Shown here: piece by piece, positions 31,344-41,064 of the stretch | Numbering within the stretch: position 1 is the stretch's first letter | How the letters are laid out: each line of letters begins with the position of its first letter | DNA from: Bacteroidetes bacterium OLB12 | Lineage (GTDB): Bacteria > Bacteroidota > Bacteroidia > Cytophagales > Cyclobacteriaceae | Assembly (NCBI GenBank): GCA_001567185.1 | Contig: LNFR01000072.1 | Location: forward strand, 1-64,000 | Direction of reading: 5' to 3' | Length of the DNA stretch: 64,000 bases | Translations under genes and position numbers: made by a program | The notes under the pieces: model-generated | Database searches by the model: none | What the model saw: only the letters and a program-made list of their open reading frames with translations | What the model was told of the DNA's origin: nothing

Positions 31344-31817
31344 TTAATACTGCTTTAATAAAATTTTCATTTCAACCAAAAGCCGGTCGGTCTCTTCGCG
31401 GGTAGATGGAGCATAATAGCCCCGAATCTGGCTTTGTGTATCAACTAAGACTGCTGTCCACGGAGTGTGCAAAATAAAAACACAAGCCTGCCATTGCGCC
31501 ATGTCAGGCGTTGAACCCAGCCAGAATACTGTAAAGATCTCACCTAATTCGGTGTTAAGCCTGGTTATATTTCGTTTTACCTCAGCGGATGTATCAACCA
31601 CCACCAACACGGGCTTATTTTCGGTTTGGATACTACGCATTACCGAATCGGGTACAGTATAAGGAACCGGATATGAGCCACATGGCCCCGCGTCCTCTAC
31701 ACCAGCCTGGTAATACACCGGGATATTAAACTCATTCTTTCCAAATTTCCGTAGAAACATGAAGATAATTCCAGGCAACAAAAGAGCTAAAAAAAGGAAG
31801 ACTAACTTCTTAGACAT
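31344..31817 (-). CDS. SCO-like thioredoxin-fold protein without the copper motif
   Basis: 157 residues with an N-terminal membrane anchor (LVFLFLALLLPGIIFMFL), then FGKNEFNIPVYY and a thioredoxin-like core (KPVLVVVDTSA, EIFTVFWLGST, AVLVDTQSQIRGYY). Its position between cox4 and DUF420 is where SCO1/SenC copper chaperones usually lie in Bacteroidota. However, the CxxxC that should follow the first core strand is absent (VDTSAEVKRN), and the protein is about 60 residues shorter than usual. It may be an assembly factor working without copper ligation, or a diverged relic. Family assignment is from position plus fold-like pattern, so moderately sure. Confidence 0.6.
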   Translation of the reverse strand: MSKKLVFLFLALLLPGIIFMFLRKFGKNEFNIPVYYQAGVEDAGPCGSYPVPYTVPDSVMRSIQTENKPVLVVVDTSAEVKRNITRLNTELGEIFTVFWLGSTPDMAQWQACVFILHTPWTAVLVDTQSQIRGYYAPSTREETDRLLVEMKILLKQY

Positions 31818-31834
31818 TGACAGGATAACATAAA

Positions 31835-31867
31835 AAGAAGGCTAAAGTTCATCACTTTAGCCTTCTT
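31835..31867 (-). terminator. Strong intrinsic terminator downstream of cox subunit IV
   Basis: A perfect 13-bp stem, AAGAAGGCTAAAG / CTTTAGCCTTCTT, with a 7-base loop. Read on the minus strand it is followed by a T-rich TTTTTATG. It sits 22 bases after the cox4 stop and marks a likely end, or partial end, of the act-cox transcript. Confidence 0.8.
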
Positions 31868-31888
31868 TCATTATTTCTTTATATGCGA

Positions 31889-32221
31889 TCAATAAAATAC
31901 AGGCATTTTAATTCCTTCATACACAAAAGCTACTATCATCCATATAATAAAAATAGTAGGGATCAAAATAGACCAAAACAAAACCTTTACTTCGTAGCGC
32001 AGGTGCATAAATTCACCAACAATGTAAGCTGCTTTAACAATAGTTAAGGCCACAAATACCCACACCCGAAGTTGTTTGTATTCGTGCGGAACGGTAAAGG
32101 CAATAATAAATTCTACAATGGTAATGAGCAAAAGGTACAGCGCAACTGTCCAAAGCTTTTTAATTTTTGCCTTATCGGGTGGAAGAACGGTAACCTCAGG
32201 TTCGTGTGCGTGATGTGCCAT
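31889..32221 (-). CDS. Cytochrome c oxidase subunit IV family protein
   Basis: The start is the ATG at 32221 (MAHHAHEPEVTVLPPDK); an upstream in-frame start would run into the preceding gene. The 110 residues include three membrane helices and the typical sequence FVALTIVKAAYIVGEFMHLRYE. This is the small bacterial subunit IV, which stabilises the heme-copper oxidase core. It is coupled to the upstream subunit III gene with a 2-base spacer. Confidence 0.87.
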   Translation of the reverse strand: MAHHAHEPEVTVLPPDKAKIKKLWTVALYLLLITIVEFIIAFTVPHEYKQLRVWVFVALTIVKAAYIVGEFMHLRYEVKVLFWSILIPTIFIIWMIVAFVYEGIKMPVFY

Positions 32222-32223
32222 AG

Positions 32224-32991
32224 TTATACAAGATAGAAGAACGTGAATACAAATACCCAAACTAAATCAACAAAGTGCCAGTACAAACCAACTTTCTCCA
32301 CCATTTCGTAATGTCCTCTGCGTTCATACACTCCTGTTACGGTGTTATAGTAAATCAGGAAATTCAGCAACACACCGCTAAATACGTGGAAGCCATGGAA
32401 GCCCGTAATGAAGAAAAAGAAATCGGCAAAGGGCTGCGGACCATATTGATTAATGTGCAGGTTAGCTCCGTACACTTCCTTGGTAATCCACTGTCCATCC
32501 ACAAAATCTTTAACCAGCGTAGGTGTACCCGTGCCCACAATAAAGTGTGTCCACTCCCAGGCCTGGCAGCTTAAGAAGGTAACACCTCCAATAATTGTCC
32601 AGAGCATCCACTTCTCAACTGCTTTGCGATCCATCCGGTGGCCGGCCTCCACCGCCAACACCATGGTAACGGAACTCATAATGAGGATGAACGTCATGAT
32701 ACCCACAAATACCAACGGCAACTCATAGCCATGCAGGAATGGAACAGCTTCAAAAACCTTTTCAGGAACAGGCCAGTATTCAGTCGAAAATGTGAAGGCA
32801 CTAACCAGTCCTTCATACGCCTGGTGCGAAGAGCGAACCAAACCATAAGTAATGAGCAACCCGGAGAAGGTAAAAGCATCCGAAAGCAAAAAGAACCACA
32901 TCATGAGCTTGCCGTAGCTGGCACCCATGGGCGAGGTTCCTCCATCCCAAACACTCTTTCCGGTTACTGTAGTGGCTGTACTATGTGCCAT
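32224..32991 (-). CDS. Cytochrome c oxidase subunit III (second copy in the operon)
   Basis: 255 residues with seven helices and subunit III motifs: MMWFFLLSDAFTFSGLL, a CQAWEWTHF segment, FFFITGFHGFHVFSGV and a closing GLYWHFVDLVWVFVFTFFYL. The paired arrangement of two subunit-III-like genes is characteristic of Bacteroidota caa3 loci. This is the longer of the two. It forms part of the membrane core that accepts electrons from cytochrome c and reduces oxygen. Confidence 0.93.
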   Translation of the reverse strand: MAHSTATTVTGKSVWDGGTSPMGASYGKLMMWFFLLSDAFTFSGLLITYGLVRSSHQAYEGLVSAFTFSTEYWPVPEKVFEAVPFLHGYELPLVFVGIMTFILIMSSVTMVLAVEAGHRMDRKAVEKWMLWTIIGGVTFLSCQAWEWTHFIVGTGTPTLVKDFVDGQWITKEVYGANLHINQYGPQPFADFFFFITGFHGFHVFSGVLLNFLIYYNTVTGVYERRGHYEMVEKVGLYWHFVDLVWVFVFTFFYLV

Positions 32992-33008
32992 AATCAGGTA
33001 TTAGGTTT

Positions 33009-33608
33009 TTAACGATACAATAATAAAAATACGAACAAATATAGCCAAAGTCCGCCCAAAAAATGCCAATAAGTGGTGCACATTTCTATGCTTACCAGGC
33101 TTTTTGAGTGGACTTTATACCGATAGGTGGCTACCATCACAATCAGAAGAAAAACAATTGCACTTATGATGTGCAGGCCATGAACCCCTGTAAGCACATA
33201 CAGGAAAGAACCGGAGGGATTACCCACAAAATAAATCTTGTTGGCTACCAATTGTACCCAGCCCTGCCATTGCAATACCAAAAAGGAAATACCCAAAACC
33301 GCAGTAAGAGTTACCATGATTTTTACATTTTCCAGGTTATCTTTTTTGGCCGACCAATAGGCCCACTGCATGGTAATACTGCTTACCAGGATTACCACGG
33401 TGGAAATTGTAAACAACCCGGGCATCTCAAAATACACCCAGTTGCCTTCTGCCTCGCGCACAATATAGGCTGAGGTTAATGCCGCAAAAAGCATAAGCAC
33501 ACTACCCATAAAGAGCCACATTCCAAACTTGCGTGGCTCCATGGCCAACGGTTTTTGGGGCTCTTCTATAATTCTAAAATCTCCAGCTGTAACTTTATCC
33601 ATCTTCAC
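33009..33608 (-). CDS. Cytochrome c oxidase subunit III (first copy)
   Basis: 199 residues and five helices, with MEPRKFGMWLFMGSVLMLFAALTSAYIVR at the start of the membrane part, VLTGVHGLHIISAI, and a terminal TTYWHFLGGLWLYLFVFLLLYR. It is the shorter subunit-III-like protein of the locus. It starts directly after the ctaB stop with no spacer. Confidence 0.92.
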   Translation of the reverse strand: MKMDKVTAGDFRIIEEPQKPLAMEPRKFGMWLFMGSVLMLFAALTSAYIVREAEGNWVYFEMPGLFTISTVVILVSSITMQWAYWSAKKDNLENVKIMVTLTAVLGISFLVLQWQGWVQLVANKIYFVGNPSGSFLYVLTGVHGLHIISAIVFLLIVMVATYRYKVHSKSLVSIEMCTTYWHFLGGLWLYLFVFLLLYR

Positions 33609-34499
33609 TTAAATTTTATCCAACAAGTAAGCAATTTGTACAACGGGCAAATAAATAAACGACCCGAACATTATTCTCAAAGCAGACTGCCTGCTTCCCG
33701 TTTTCATCAGTAAAAAGGTTTGCGCCAGAAACGCAACACCACAAAGGGTAGCCACACCGGCAGAATAAATTCCGGTAATACCAAATGTAGCCGGTAGCAA
33801 TCCCAGTGGAATCAAAAACAAGGTATAAACCATAATCTGGATGGCAGTATTCAAATCCTTTCCTCCACCCGATGGCAATAGTTTAAATCCCGCTTTTTTA
33901 TAATCATCATCGGCCACCCAGGCAATAGCCCAAAAATGTGGGAACTGCCAAATAAACTGGATTCCAAAAATGATTATTGCTTCGTAGGTAATGGAGCCTG
34001 TAGCCGCTATCCACCCCAATAAGGGGGGTAAAGCTCCGGGAATGGCACCAACAAAAACAGCTATTGGACCAACTTGCTTTAATGGGGTGTACGCAAAAGA
34101 ATAAAGCAACATCGACACTATTGAAAGAATCACCGTAAGGGGATTGGTGTAGATCCACAGGATGATCAAACTTGCTGTCAGGCAGATTAATGTAAAGATT
34201 GTTGCTTCGCTTACGCTTAACCGATGGGTTGGTAGCGGCCGGTTTTGTGTTCGCTTCATTAAGGCATCCAGGTCTTTTTCTAAAATCTGGTTGATGCTAA
34301 CCGAAGCACCCGAAAGCAGAAATCCACCAAGCGTTAACATAAACAACACCTGCCAGTCCATATTACCCCGCGTTGCCAGGCCATATCCAAATGCACACGA
34401 AAAAGCAACCAGCAGCGAAAGCCTTACCTTGAGCAATTCAAGAAATGCCCGGATTTTTAAACCGGCATGAATGGTTATTGCATTTGCGGGCTGCGCCAT
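33609..34499 (-). CDS. ctaB: Protoheme IX farnesyltransferase
   Basis: CtaB converts heme B to heme O by attaching a farnesyl group. The UbiA-type prenyltransferase signature is present: SGASVSINQILEKDLDALMKRTQNRPLPT near residues 60-90, with the Asp-rich site and the NRP motif. A second loop reads WQFPHFWAIAWVADDDYKKAGF. 296 residues with about eight to nine helices. It is followed directly by the oxidase subunit III gene and preceded by heme A synthase with a 1-base gap, so the heme A pathway is co-transcribed with its user. Confidence 0.95.
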   Translation of the reverse strand: MAQPANAITIHAGLKIRAFLELLKVRLSLLVAFSCAFGYGLATRGNMDWQVLFMLTLGGFLLSGASVSINQILEKDLDALMKRTQNRPLPTHRLSVSEATIFTLICLTASLIILWIYTNPLTVILSIVSMLLYSFAYTPLKQVGPIAVFVGAIPGALPPLLGWIAATGSITYEAIIIFGIQFIWQFPHFWAIAWVADDDYKKAGFKLLPSGGGKDLNTAIQIMVYTLFLIPLGLLPATFGITGIYSAGVATLCGVAFLAQTFLLMKTGSRQSALRIMFGSFIYLPVVQIAYLLDKI

Positions 34500-34500
34500 T

Positions 34501-35513
34501 TCAATTCGTTTTTAATCTTAAAAACAACAAAAACTGGATACCAAATGTTACGGTGGCCACCAGCAAGTGTACGGGCTGAAGAAAGGCAGGAACTGCAAAA
34601 TAAGCCATTCCCATACCTGTTATCAGGGTGAGCAAAATTAGCAGAACCAGGGCAACTAATAAAGCATTGTTAGGGCTTGTTTTGTACAATCTATAAAACA
34701 ATACTGCATGCAGTAGCACCAACACCCATGAAAATGAACGATGAATCAAAAAGTCGTTCCCAACCTCCGAAATCCATGATTCCCTGGGCAGCATCAACCC
34801 GGCTACCCGATCGATAGCCGCCCGTACCTCAGTACCCAAAAGCACCTGAACAATCAAGAAAAGTATGCAGCCTGCCAGTATCCACCGGGCATATTTTCCT
34901 GCCTGAATTTGTTTTGGCGGGGCTCTCTGTTCGTACAACCAAATCAACAACCCAATAAGAACAAAGGCCAGCAACATGTGTAACGTTATGGTCCATGAAG
35001 TAAGGTTGGTAGAAACTACAATAGAACCAAACCACCCCTGAATGATTACAGTAAGCAGCGTTGCCAGCGCAATCCAAAACCAGGATTGGTTCTTTTTTAT
35101 AAAAGAAAAACTCATTACAAATACGGCCGTAATCAGAAACCCGATTGTTACCCCAACGATCCGGTTAACATACTCAATCCACGTTTTGATTACGTTAAAA
35201 TCCGTTTCAACCAGAATAGATTTGTCATTTAAAATAGCATTGGCGGTGGACTCAAATCCGAATGCTTTCAGATAGCGGGCAAATTTCCGGTTCTTCTGGT
35301 CTCTGATCTGTGCATTCTTTTCCTTGTAATCCGCTGGTAGTTCATCTACCGATGTAGGGGGCACCCACGAACCAAAACACTTAGGCCAATCCGGGCAGCC
35401 CATACCAGACCCCCGTCGCTCCGCACAATTGCACCTACCAGAATTAAAAAATAAACTGCGACCAACGTTACCAGGCAAAGCCTGTGAAAACGACTGGTCG
35501 CAGTAGTAATCAA
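34501..35513 (-). CDS. ctaA: Heme A synthase (COX15/CtaA family); one frameshift
   Basis: CtaA oxidises heme O to heme A. The N-terminal part (TSRFHRLCLVTLVAVYFLILVGAIVRS) reads in one frame up to a G/C run at 35410-35414. The rest (GMGCPDWPKCFGSWVPP onward) reads in another; bridging gives the family motif VRSxGxGMGCPDWPKC. Eight helices, heme-ligand histidines in HRLC, the HMLLAFV segment and FLIHRSFSWVLVLLHAVLF are visible. The most plausible start is TTG at 35513, 12 bases after the ctaD stop, because no ATG is available in frame. About 337 residues. Confidence 0.88.
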
Positions 35514-35525
35514 CTTTGAAAGTAA

Positions 35526-37412
35526 TTAATGCTTCTGATCTTTATTTTCTACTACAATAGAATCGTTGTTAAGTTCCAACTTAATCAGCTCATTTTCATG
35601 AGGAAGGTTTGATTCCTGCGTTTCAGAATAAGGTATGTGCTGAGGAATAAAATCTTCTTTAGCGCCTGGCTTGCTGTAATCATAAGGCCACCGGTAAACC
35701 GTAGGGATCTCACCCGGCCAGTTACCGTGTCCGGGATGACGAGGCGTAGTCCACTCAAGCGTGGTTGCATTCCATGGGTTGGCAGGTGCCACTTTTCCTC
35801 TGAAAATACTGTAGATGAAGTTGAAGAGGAAAATGAACTGCGCACACAGCGTTAAAATAGCAGCCACACTCACCAGCATATTTAAGTCGGCAAACCCGCT
35901 AAACGTTTCAAAGTTAGTCCAGCTATAATATCTGCGCGGAAACCCTGCTATACCGATGTAGTGCATGGGGAAGAAAACCAGATAAACCCCGATAAATGTT
36001 AACCAAAAATGGATGTAGCCTAATCGCTCGTCCATCATTCGTCCAAACATTTTCGGGAACCAATGATAAACACCGGCAAGCATACCAAAAAAAGATGCGC
36101 TACCCATTACCAGGTGAAAGTGAGCCACCACAAAATAGGTATCATGCAATTGAATATCTACTGCTGAATTACCCAGGAAGAGACCAGTAATACCACCTGT
36201 TAAGAAATACGATACAAGGCCAATGGAAAACAACATAGCCGATGTAAACCGGATGTTCCCCTTCCACAGGGTGGTAACGTAATTAAAGATTTTAACGGCC
36301 GAGGGTACTGCAATAATCAAGGTGAGCAATGTGAAAATAGAGCCCAGGAAAGGATTCATTCCGGTTACAAACATATGATGTGCCCAAACCACAAATGAAA
36401 GAATTGCGATGAACAACATTGAACCCACCATCGCTTTGTAACCGAAGATCGGCTTACGCGAATTGGTAGCAATAATTTCGGAAGTAATACCCAAAGCCGG
36501 CAACAATACAATGTACACTTCGGGGTGCCCTAAGAACCAGAATAAGTGTTGAAACAGGATTGGGCTTCCACCCTGATTGGGTAATGCTTCACCACCAATG
36601 TAAATATCTGAAAGATAGAAGCTGGTACCGAAGCTTCTGTCGAAGATGAGCAATAAAGCAGCAGCAAACAATACCGGGAAAGAAAGGATACCGATAATAG
36701 CTGTGAAGAAAAAAGCCCAGATGGTAAGTGGCATGCGGGTAAACGACATACCCTTTGTGCGCAGGTTAATTACCGTGCTGATGTAATTGATACTACCTAA
36801 AAGCGAACTGGCAATGAAAATTGCCATGGCCACCAGCCAAAGTGTCATTCCTAAACCAGAACCCTGCATAGCCTGAGGCAATGCACTCAGGGGTGGATAG
36901 ATCACCCATCCTCCCGATGCCGGACCCGTTGAAAGGAACAACGAAACAAACATGATCACGCTTGAAAGGAAGAAGAACCAATAGGACAGCATATTCATAA
37001 AACCGCTGGCCATATCACGCGCGCCAATCTGTAGTGGAATAAGGAAGTTACTAAATGTACCACTTAAACCAGCCGTAAGCACAAAGAACACCATGATGGT
37101 TCCATGCATGGTTACCAACGCCAGGTAAAATTCAGGATCAATTTTTCCTTCCGGGGTAATCCAGCCACCCAATACCGGCTTTAGCCAGGAAAGGTCTGCA
37201 TCGGGAAAACCGAGTTGAAGACGGAACATCACAGAAAGTATTCCTCCAATTAGTGCCCACACCATACCGGTAATGAGAAACTGTTTGGCAATTACTTTGT
37301 GGTCTTCTGAGAAAACATAATTGGTCCAGAAATTACCATGATGCTCATGTTCATGGGCATGATCATCATGATGATGGGCTGAGGTTTGTGGATGTATATC
37401 GATCGTTGCCAT
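35526..37412 (-). CDS. ctaD: Cytochrome c oxidase subunit I
   Basis: The catalytic subunit of a caa3/aa3-type oxygen reductase, 628 residues and about twelve helices. Motifs include MHGTIMVFFVLTAG with a heme a ligand, FLGHPEVYIVLLPALG with the CuB His and its cross-linked Tyr, WAHHMFVTGM with the CuB His pair, and HDTYFVVAHFHLVMG with the heme ligands. The N-terminus is His-rich (SAHHHDDHAHEHEHHG), which may bind metal but is common in this family in Bacteroidota. A hydrophilic C-terminal tail follows the last helix. Confidence 0.97.
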   Translation of the reverse strand: MATIDIHPQTSAHHHDDHAHEHEHHGNFWTNYVFSEDHKVIAKQFLITGMVWALIGGILSVMFRLQLGFPDADLSWLKPVLGGWITPEGKIDPEFYLALVTMHGTIMVFFVLTAGLSGTFSNFLIPLQIGARDMASGFMNMLSYWFFFLSSVIMFVSLFLSTGPASGGWVIYPPLSALPQAMQGSGLGMTLWLVAMAIFIASSLLGSINYISTVINLRTKGMSFTRMPLTIWAFFFTAIIGILSFPVLFAAALLLIFDRSFGTSFYLSDIYIGGEALPNQGGSPILFQHLFWFLGHPEVYIVLLPALGITSEIIATNSRKPIFGYKAMVGSMLFIAILSFVVWAHHMFVTGMNPFLGSIFTLLTLIIAVPSAVKIFNYVTTLWKGNIRFTSAMLFSIGLVSYFLTGGITGLFLGNSAVDIQLHDTYFVVAHFHLVMGSASFFGMLAGVYHWFPKMFGRMMDERLGYIHFWLTFIGVYLVFFPMHYIGIAGFPRRYYSWTNFETFSGFADLNMLVSVAAILTLCAQFIFLFNFIYSIFRGKVAPANPWNATTLEWTTPRHPGHGNWPGEIPTVYRWPYDYSKPGAKEDFIPQHIPYSETQESNLPHENELIKLELNNDSIVVENKDQKH

Positions 37413-37425
37413 GTCGTAAAATATC

Positions 37426-38511
37426 TTAGTTTAAGGTTACAGTTACCGGAGCTGCCTGAATTGCATCCTGGCTATCAGCCGGAATACCTGCTTTCACAAT
37501 TGCAGCTTCGCGCTTTTCTGCCGGAACCTGTTTCAGGTAATCCGGATTTTGCTTTAACCAGGCATCCTGAGATTTTAACCAGTTTTCATAGTCTTCAACA
37601 CTGTCGTGAACAAATACCGGGAATCGCATTGAGAAATGACCACGGCCACAGATTTCAGCGCATGCCATCTCATAATTAAAGTTAGGGTTACCCGTCTCTG
37701 AACGCATGTCGGCTGTTGACTTGGTAACAGTAAATTTGAATGTTGTATGCATGCCCGGTACGGCATCCATCTTTACGCGAAAGTGCGGGAGAAACACACT
37801 GTGTATCACGTCTTTTGCACGAATCATCAGTTTTACTTCTTTGCCCTTTGGTAAGTGTAACTCAAGCGACTTAAAATCATCCCAGGTGTGTTCTTCGGAG
37901 AGGTCCAAACCAAATTCATTGGAAGCATCAATCATTTTATAGTTATGCTTACCTAACAAATTATCCTTACCGGGATAACGGGCTGTCCACATAAACTGTT
38001 GGCCAATCACTTCAACTACTACCGCATCTTTTGAAGCTTCGTCTGTGATATCGCTCCAGGCACGGAGACCACTAAAAATCAACAAGGCCAGAACAAATGC
38101 CGGGATCAACGTCCATACAATTTCGAGTTTGTGATTGTCTGCAAAAAAATCTGCTCTTCGGTTTTTATCGTAACGATATTTAAACGTAAACCAGAACATC
38201 ACAATAAAGATCAGTGTAAATGCAACTACGGTTACAGCCATCGTTACCCAAAAAAGATAATCGGTAACTACGCCATGCTCGGAAGCCACCGGCAAATTGT
38301 AAGAATCGAAATGTGCGATTGAATACCAGAAGAACGCCACAAGCCCCACAATCATGAAGAGCATCAACAAGTATGCATTTACTGAATTGGAAGATGAAAT
38401 ATCACTGTCATCCTTCCCTTTCACCAGGCTCACCAGATTTCCAATTCTGAAAATAAAATACAGGATGGCCAGCACCAGCAATACCCCTAAAACGATAATC
38501 AAAGTCAGCAT
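37426..38511 (-). CDS. ctaC: Cytochrome c oxidase subunit II
   Basis: A 361-residue subunit carrying the CuA centre that receives electrons from cytochrome c. An extra N-terminal helix precedes the usual hairpin. The cupredoxin domain shows GQQFMWTARYPG, VIHSVFLPHFRVKMDAVPGM and the CuA ligand string CAEICGRGHFSM. There is no fused cytochrome c domain, so this is formally aa3-like, with electrons probably delivered through the ActA/ActE hemes or a free cytochrome. Confidence 0.96.
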   Translation of the reverse strand: MLTLIIVLGVLLVLAILYFIFRIGNLVSLVKGKDDSDISSSNSVNAYLLMLFMIVGLVAFFWYSIAHFDSYNLPVASEHGVVTDYLFWVTMAVTVVAFTLIFIVMFWFTFKYRYDKNRRADFFADNHKLEIVWTLIPAFVLALLIFSGLRAWSDITDEASKDAVVVEVIGQQFMWTARYPGKDNLLGKHNYKMIDASNEFGLDLSEEHTWDDFKSLELHLPKGKEVKLMIRAKDVIHSVFLPHFRVKMDAVPGMHTTFKFTVTKSTADMRSETGNPNFNYEMACAEICGRGHFSMRFPVFVHDSVEDYENWLKSQDAWLKQNPDYLKQVPAEKREAAIVKAGIPADSQDAIQAAPVTVTLN

Positions 38512-38536
38512 ATGAATTATTTATTCAGCGTTTCAA

Positions 38537-39880
38537 TTAAATATGGTGATGTAAACTCTCTTCCAGCATAGGGTGGTTCTTCGCTACCAATGGCATTTTC
38601 GATAAGGCGCTAAGGGAAACCCACAGGAACAATGCAATAAAGATAAAGGCCAGGCCTATTTCCAGAAAACCAATACCTCCGTTGTATTGCATTACACCAG
38701 GCGTAACCATGTTATAGAAATCAAACCAATGACCTACCACAACAATTGGACAAACCACTTTAAGCATGGCTATATGCCGCTTGGAATCCCTTGTCATAAA
38801 CAACAGGAATGGAAGCACAAAGTTCAAAATCAGGTTAGCATAAAAAACCCAGGAATAGGGCGAATGTTTCATGCGCTCAATGAAATAAACTGTTTCTTCC
38901 GGAATGTTGGCATAATAGATCAGCATAAACTGGCTGAACCAGATATAGGTCCAGAAAATGCTAAAGGCAAATACAAACTTACCCAGGTCGTGCAAATGGT
39001 TAGCATTAACCATCTTCAGGTATCCGGCATCCTTCAGGTAAACCACTATCAGCGTAATAGCTGCCAATCCGGTTACCCACCAGCTGGCAAATACATACCA
39101 TCCAAACATGGTACTAAACCAATGCGGATCGATACTCATTACCCAATCCCACGCAGCCACCGAAGAACTCACGGCAAAAATTACCAGAAATATTGCCGAC
39201 AGTTTACGGGCGGAGTACCAGTATTGGGTACCTCCTTCAATATCCTCTGCCAACATCTGCTTTTTAATGAGCATATAAAACCAATACCAAAGACCAAAGA
39301 AGGCAACCATGCGAAGGATGTAAAAAGTAGGAAATCCTCCTTTTGATCCTAACCAAAAGAAATAGACGCTCTTTTGATCCAATACTTTATCGTAATCGGC
39401 AGATTGCGGGTCATACAAATCGTGGTGGGTCCAATGGAACAGATCGCCTTTGCCTGCAAACCAGATAATCAGCATCAACACGCCTGCAATAGGAATCCAC
39501 TGCCCCATCGCTAACGGGATGCGATTGATCGGGGTTGACCAACCAGCCTGAGCTGCATACTGAATAGCTACAAAGAACAACCCGATAATTCCAATACCGG
39601 CAAAGAAAATATTGTTGTGCCACAAGGATGCATAGATTTTCTTTAACCAAACAGGGCTGCCATGGTGGCCACCTTCTTCGGCAGCACTGGCGGCATGATC
39701 GGTACTTGCTACCAACGATTTGGCCGCTTCTATCGATCCGTGTTCAGCGCCTTCGTGATGACCACCGGAATTCATAGCCAAAATTATTCCGAGAACAAAA
39801 AGCAAAATGCCCACTCCAAACAAAATGGAAATCTTACGCTTTGCTTCTGGTTTAAAAATATACTGTTCGTCTGCTGCCAT
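38537..39880 (-). CDS. actF: Alternative complex III subunit ActF (quinol:cytochrome c oxidoreductase membrane subunit)
   Basis: 447 residues with about ten helices, homologous to the second membrane quinone-binding subunit of alternative complex III. Landmarks are a hydrophobic start (KISILFGVGILLFVLGIILAMN), a long periplasmic loop with LFHWTHHDLYDP and AAWDWVMSIDPHWFSTMFGWYVFASW, a stretch well conserved in this family. The His-rich C-terminus ends in LEESLHHHI. It lies between actE and ctaC in the usual Bacteroidota order. Confidence 0.92.
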   Translation of the reverse strand: MAADEQYIFKPEAKRKISILFGVGILLFVLGIILAMNSGGHHEGAEHGSIEAAKSLVASTDHAASAAEEGGHHGSPVWLKKIYASLWHNNIFFAGIGIIGLFFVAIQYAAQAGWSTPINRIPLAMGQWIPIAGVLMLIIWFAGKGDLFHWTHHDLYDPQSADYDKVLDQKSVYFFWLGSKGGFPTFYILRMVAFFGLWYWFYMLIKKQMLAEDIEGGTQYWYSARKLSAIFLVIFAVSSSVAAWDWVMSIDPHWFSTMFGWYVFASWWVTGLAAITLIVVYLKDAGYLKMVNANHLHDLGKFVFAFSIFWTYIWFSQFMLIYYANIPEETVYFIERMKHSPYSWVFYANLILNFVLPFLLFMTRDSKRHIAMLKVVCPIVVVGHWFDFYNMVTPGVMQYNGGIGFLEIGLAFIFIALFLWVSLSALSKMPLVAKNHPMLEESLHHHI

Positions 39881-39901
39881 TGATATTGTATCTAGTAGAT
39901 A

Positions 39902-40531
39902 TTAATTCTTTTGAAGTTGTTTTACATAGCGGGCAATTTTCCAGCGCTCTTCTTCACTAACCTGCGAGCCATGTGCGCCCATCAGGCCTTTTCCGTATGT
40001 GATCACATGAAAAATATGTCCTTCGGTAACTCCTTTTATAGCATCGCCCGTAAGGTTAGCTACACCAGGATACTTATCTGCAACCTTACCATCGCCTGCT
40101 CCTTTGGCACCGTGGCAATGCTTACAATTTATATCATACAATAATTTACCCTGCTCTAAAATAGAGGGTGCATCTGGTAACGGATTAACCAGTTTATTTG
40201 ATAACCGAAGACCTGTTGTATCATTAGCCCCCCGGTAAGGCAACCAGCCGTTGGCTGTTCTACGCACGGTGTTTGGTGCAGGCAGCCTCATGTTCATGGC
40301 AAACGGGTTGAATTTGTTCGTGTTATAATATTCGCCCCGGCCATTATTCAACGAATTAAACATTACCCCATAACCTTCGTCCGTAATTTGAGTGAGCGGC
40401 TCGTAAGCTACCGAGTGATACATGTTGGGTGCATACTCCATGCCTTGATAATCGCCACCAGCTTTACAACCACCCAGTAGTAAAACTGCTGCCAAAACCC
40501 ATATTCCTTGCTTCATACGCATATCCTGCAT
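39902..40531 (-). CDS. actE: Alternative complex III subunit ActE (monoheme cytochrome c lipoprotein)
   Basis: 209 residues. The signal peptide ends in a lipobox LLLGGC; a start at the internal ATG 40516 (MKQGIWVLAAV) fits signal peptides better than 40531. One heme c motif, CKHCHG, at about two-thirds of the length, with a distal Met in GLMGAHGSQ or nearby. ActE passes electrons within the complex or to the oxidase. It starts 2 bases after the corrected actD stop. Confidence 0.9.
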   Translation of the reverse strand: MQDMRMKQGIWVLAAVLLLGGCKAGGDYQGMEYAPNMYHSVAYEPLTQITDEGYGVMFNSLNNGRGEYYNTNKFNPFAMNMRLPAPNTVRRTANGWLPYRGANDTTGLRLSNKLVNPLPDAPSILEQGKLLYDINCKHCHGAKGAGDGKVADKYPGVANLTGDAIKGVTEGHIFHVITYGKGLMGAHGSQVSEEERWKIARYVKQLQKN

Positions 40532-40533
40532 AA

Positions 40534-41063
40534 TTAAAAATTCTTTTCATTTACTTCTGAGGCACCATTGGCTTTCAGAATCTGACCAATTTCATCTTTG
40601 CTCAACTTATTTGCAGCCAAATCAATTGCCATTACGTGCTTATCGTCTGTGCTGCGGATTGTCGTACGAGCGTGGAGTCTTATAAGGCTTTCATATCACT
40701 TACGATAAGGAAGGTGGCCACCATACCCAAAGCAGAAAGCAGCACAGTCAATTCAAATATTACCGGGATAAATGGAGGAAGGGAAACAAAGTTTTTACCT
40801 CCAATGATCATAGGCCAATCAAAACCCAGCATCCAAAATTGCATGGTTACGGCCAGAATGGTTCCCGTCAAACCGAATAAAAACGCTGCAATGGGTAAAC
40901 GGGTGCGCTTATAACCCAGCGCTTCATCCAGGCCGTGAACCGGAAATGGAGAATATACCTCGTGTATCTTTACACCTTTGCCGCGAACGCCCTCTACTCC
41001 GTGAAGCAGAATATCTTCATCGTCAAAAATGCCTACTAAAAATTTTTCGCTGGTGCTGCTCAT
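40534..41063 (-). CDS. actD: Alternative complex III subunit ActD (DUF3341); two close frameshifts
   Basis: ActD is a small two-helix membrane subunit of the complex. The N-terminal 125 residues (EKFLVGIFDDEDILLHGVEGVRGKG, then two helices) read normally. The C-terminal region is displaced by small indels near 40683-40690 and 40658-40661. Restored, it reads KPYKTPRSYD then RSTDDKHVMAIDL and ends at 40534, giving the family's usual ~175 residues. Two frame changes within 30 bases cancel into a recognisable tail, which argues for sequencing error rather than a real truncation. Confidence 0.85.
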
Positions 41064-41064
41064 A

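Noticed and set aside
38687-39346. 219-codon open frame on the plus strand
   Set aside because: It is exactly antisense to actF, has no signal or domain, and its composition mirrors the real gene.
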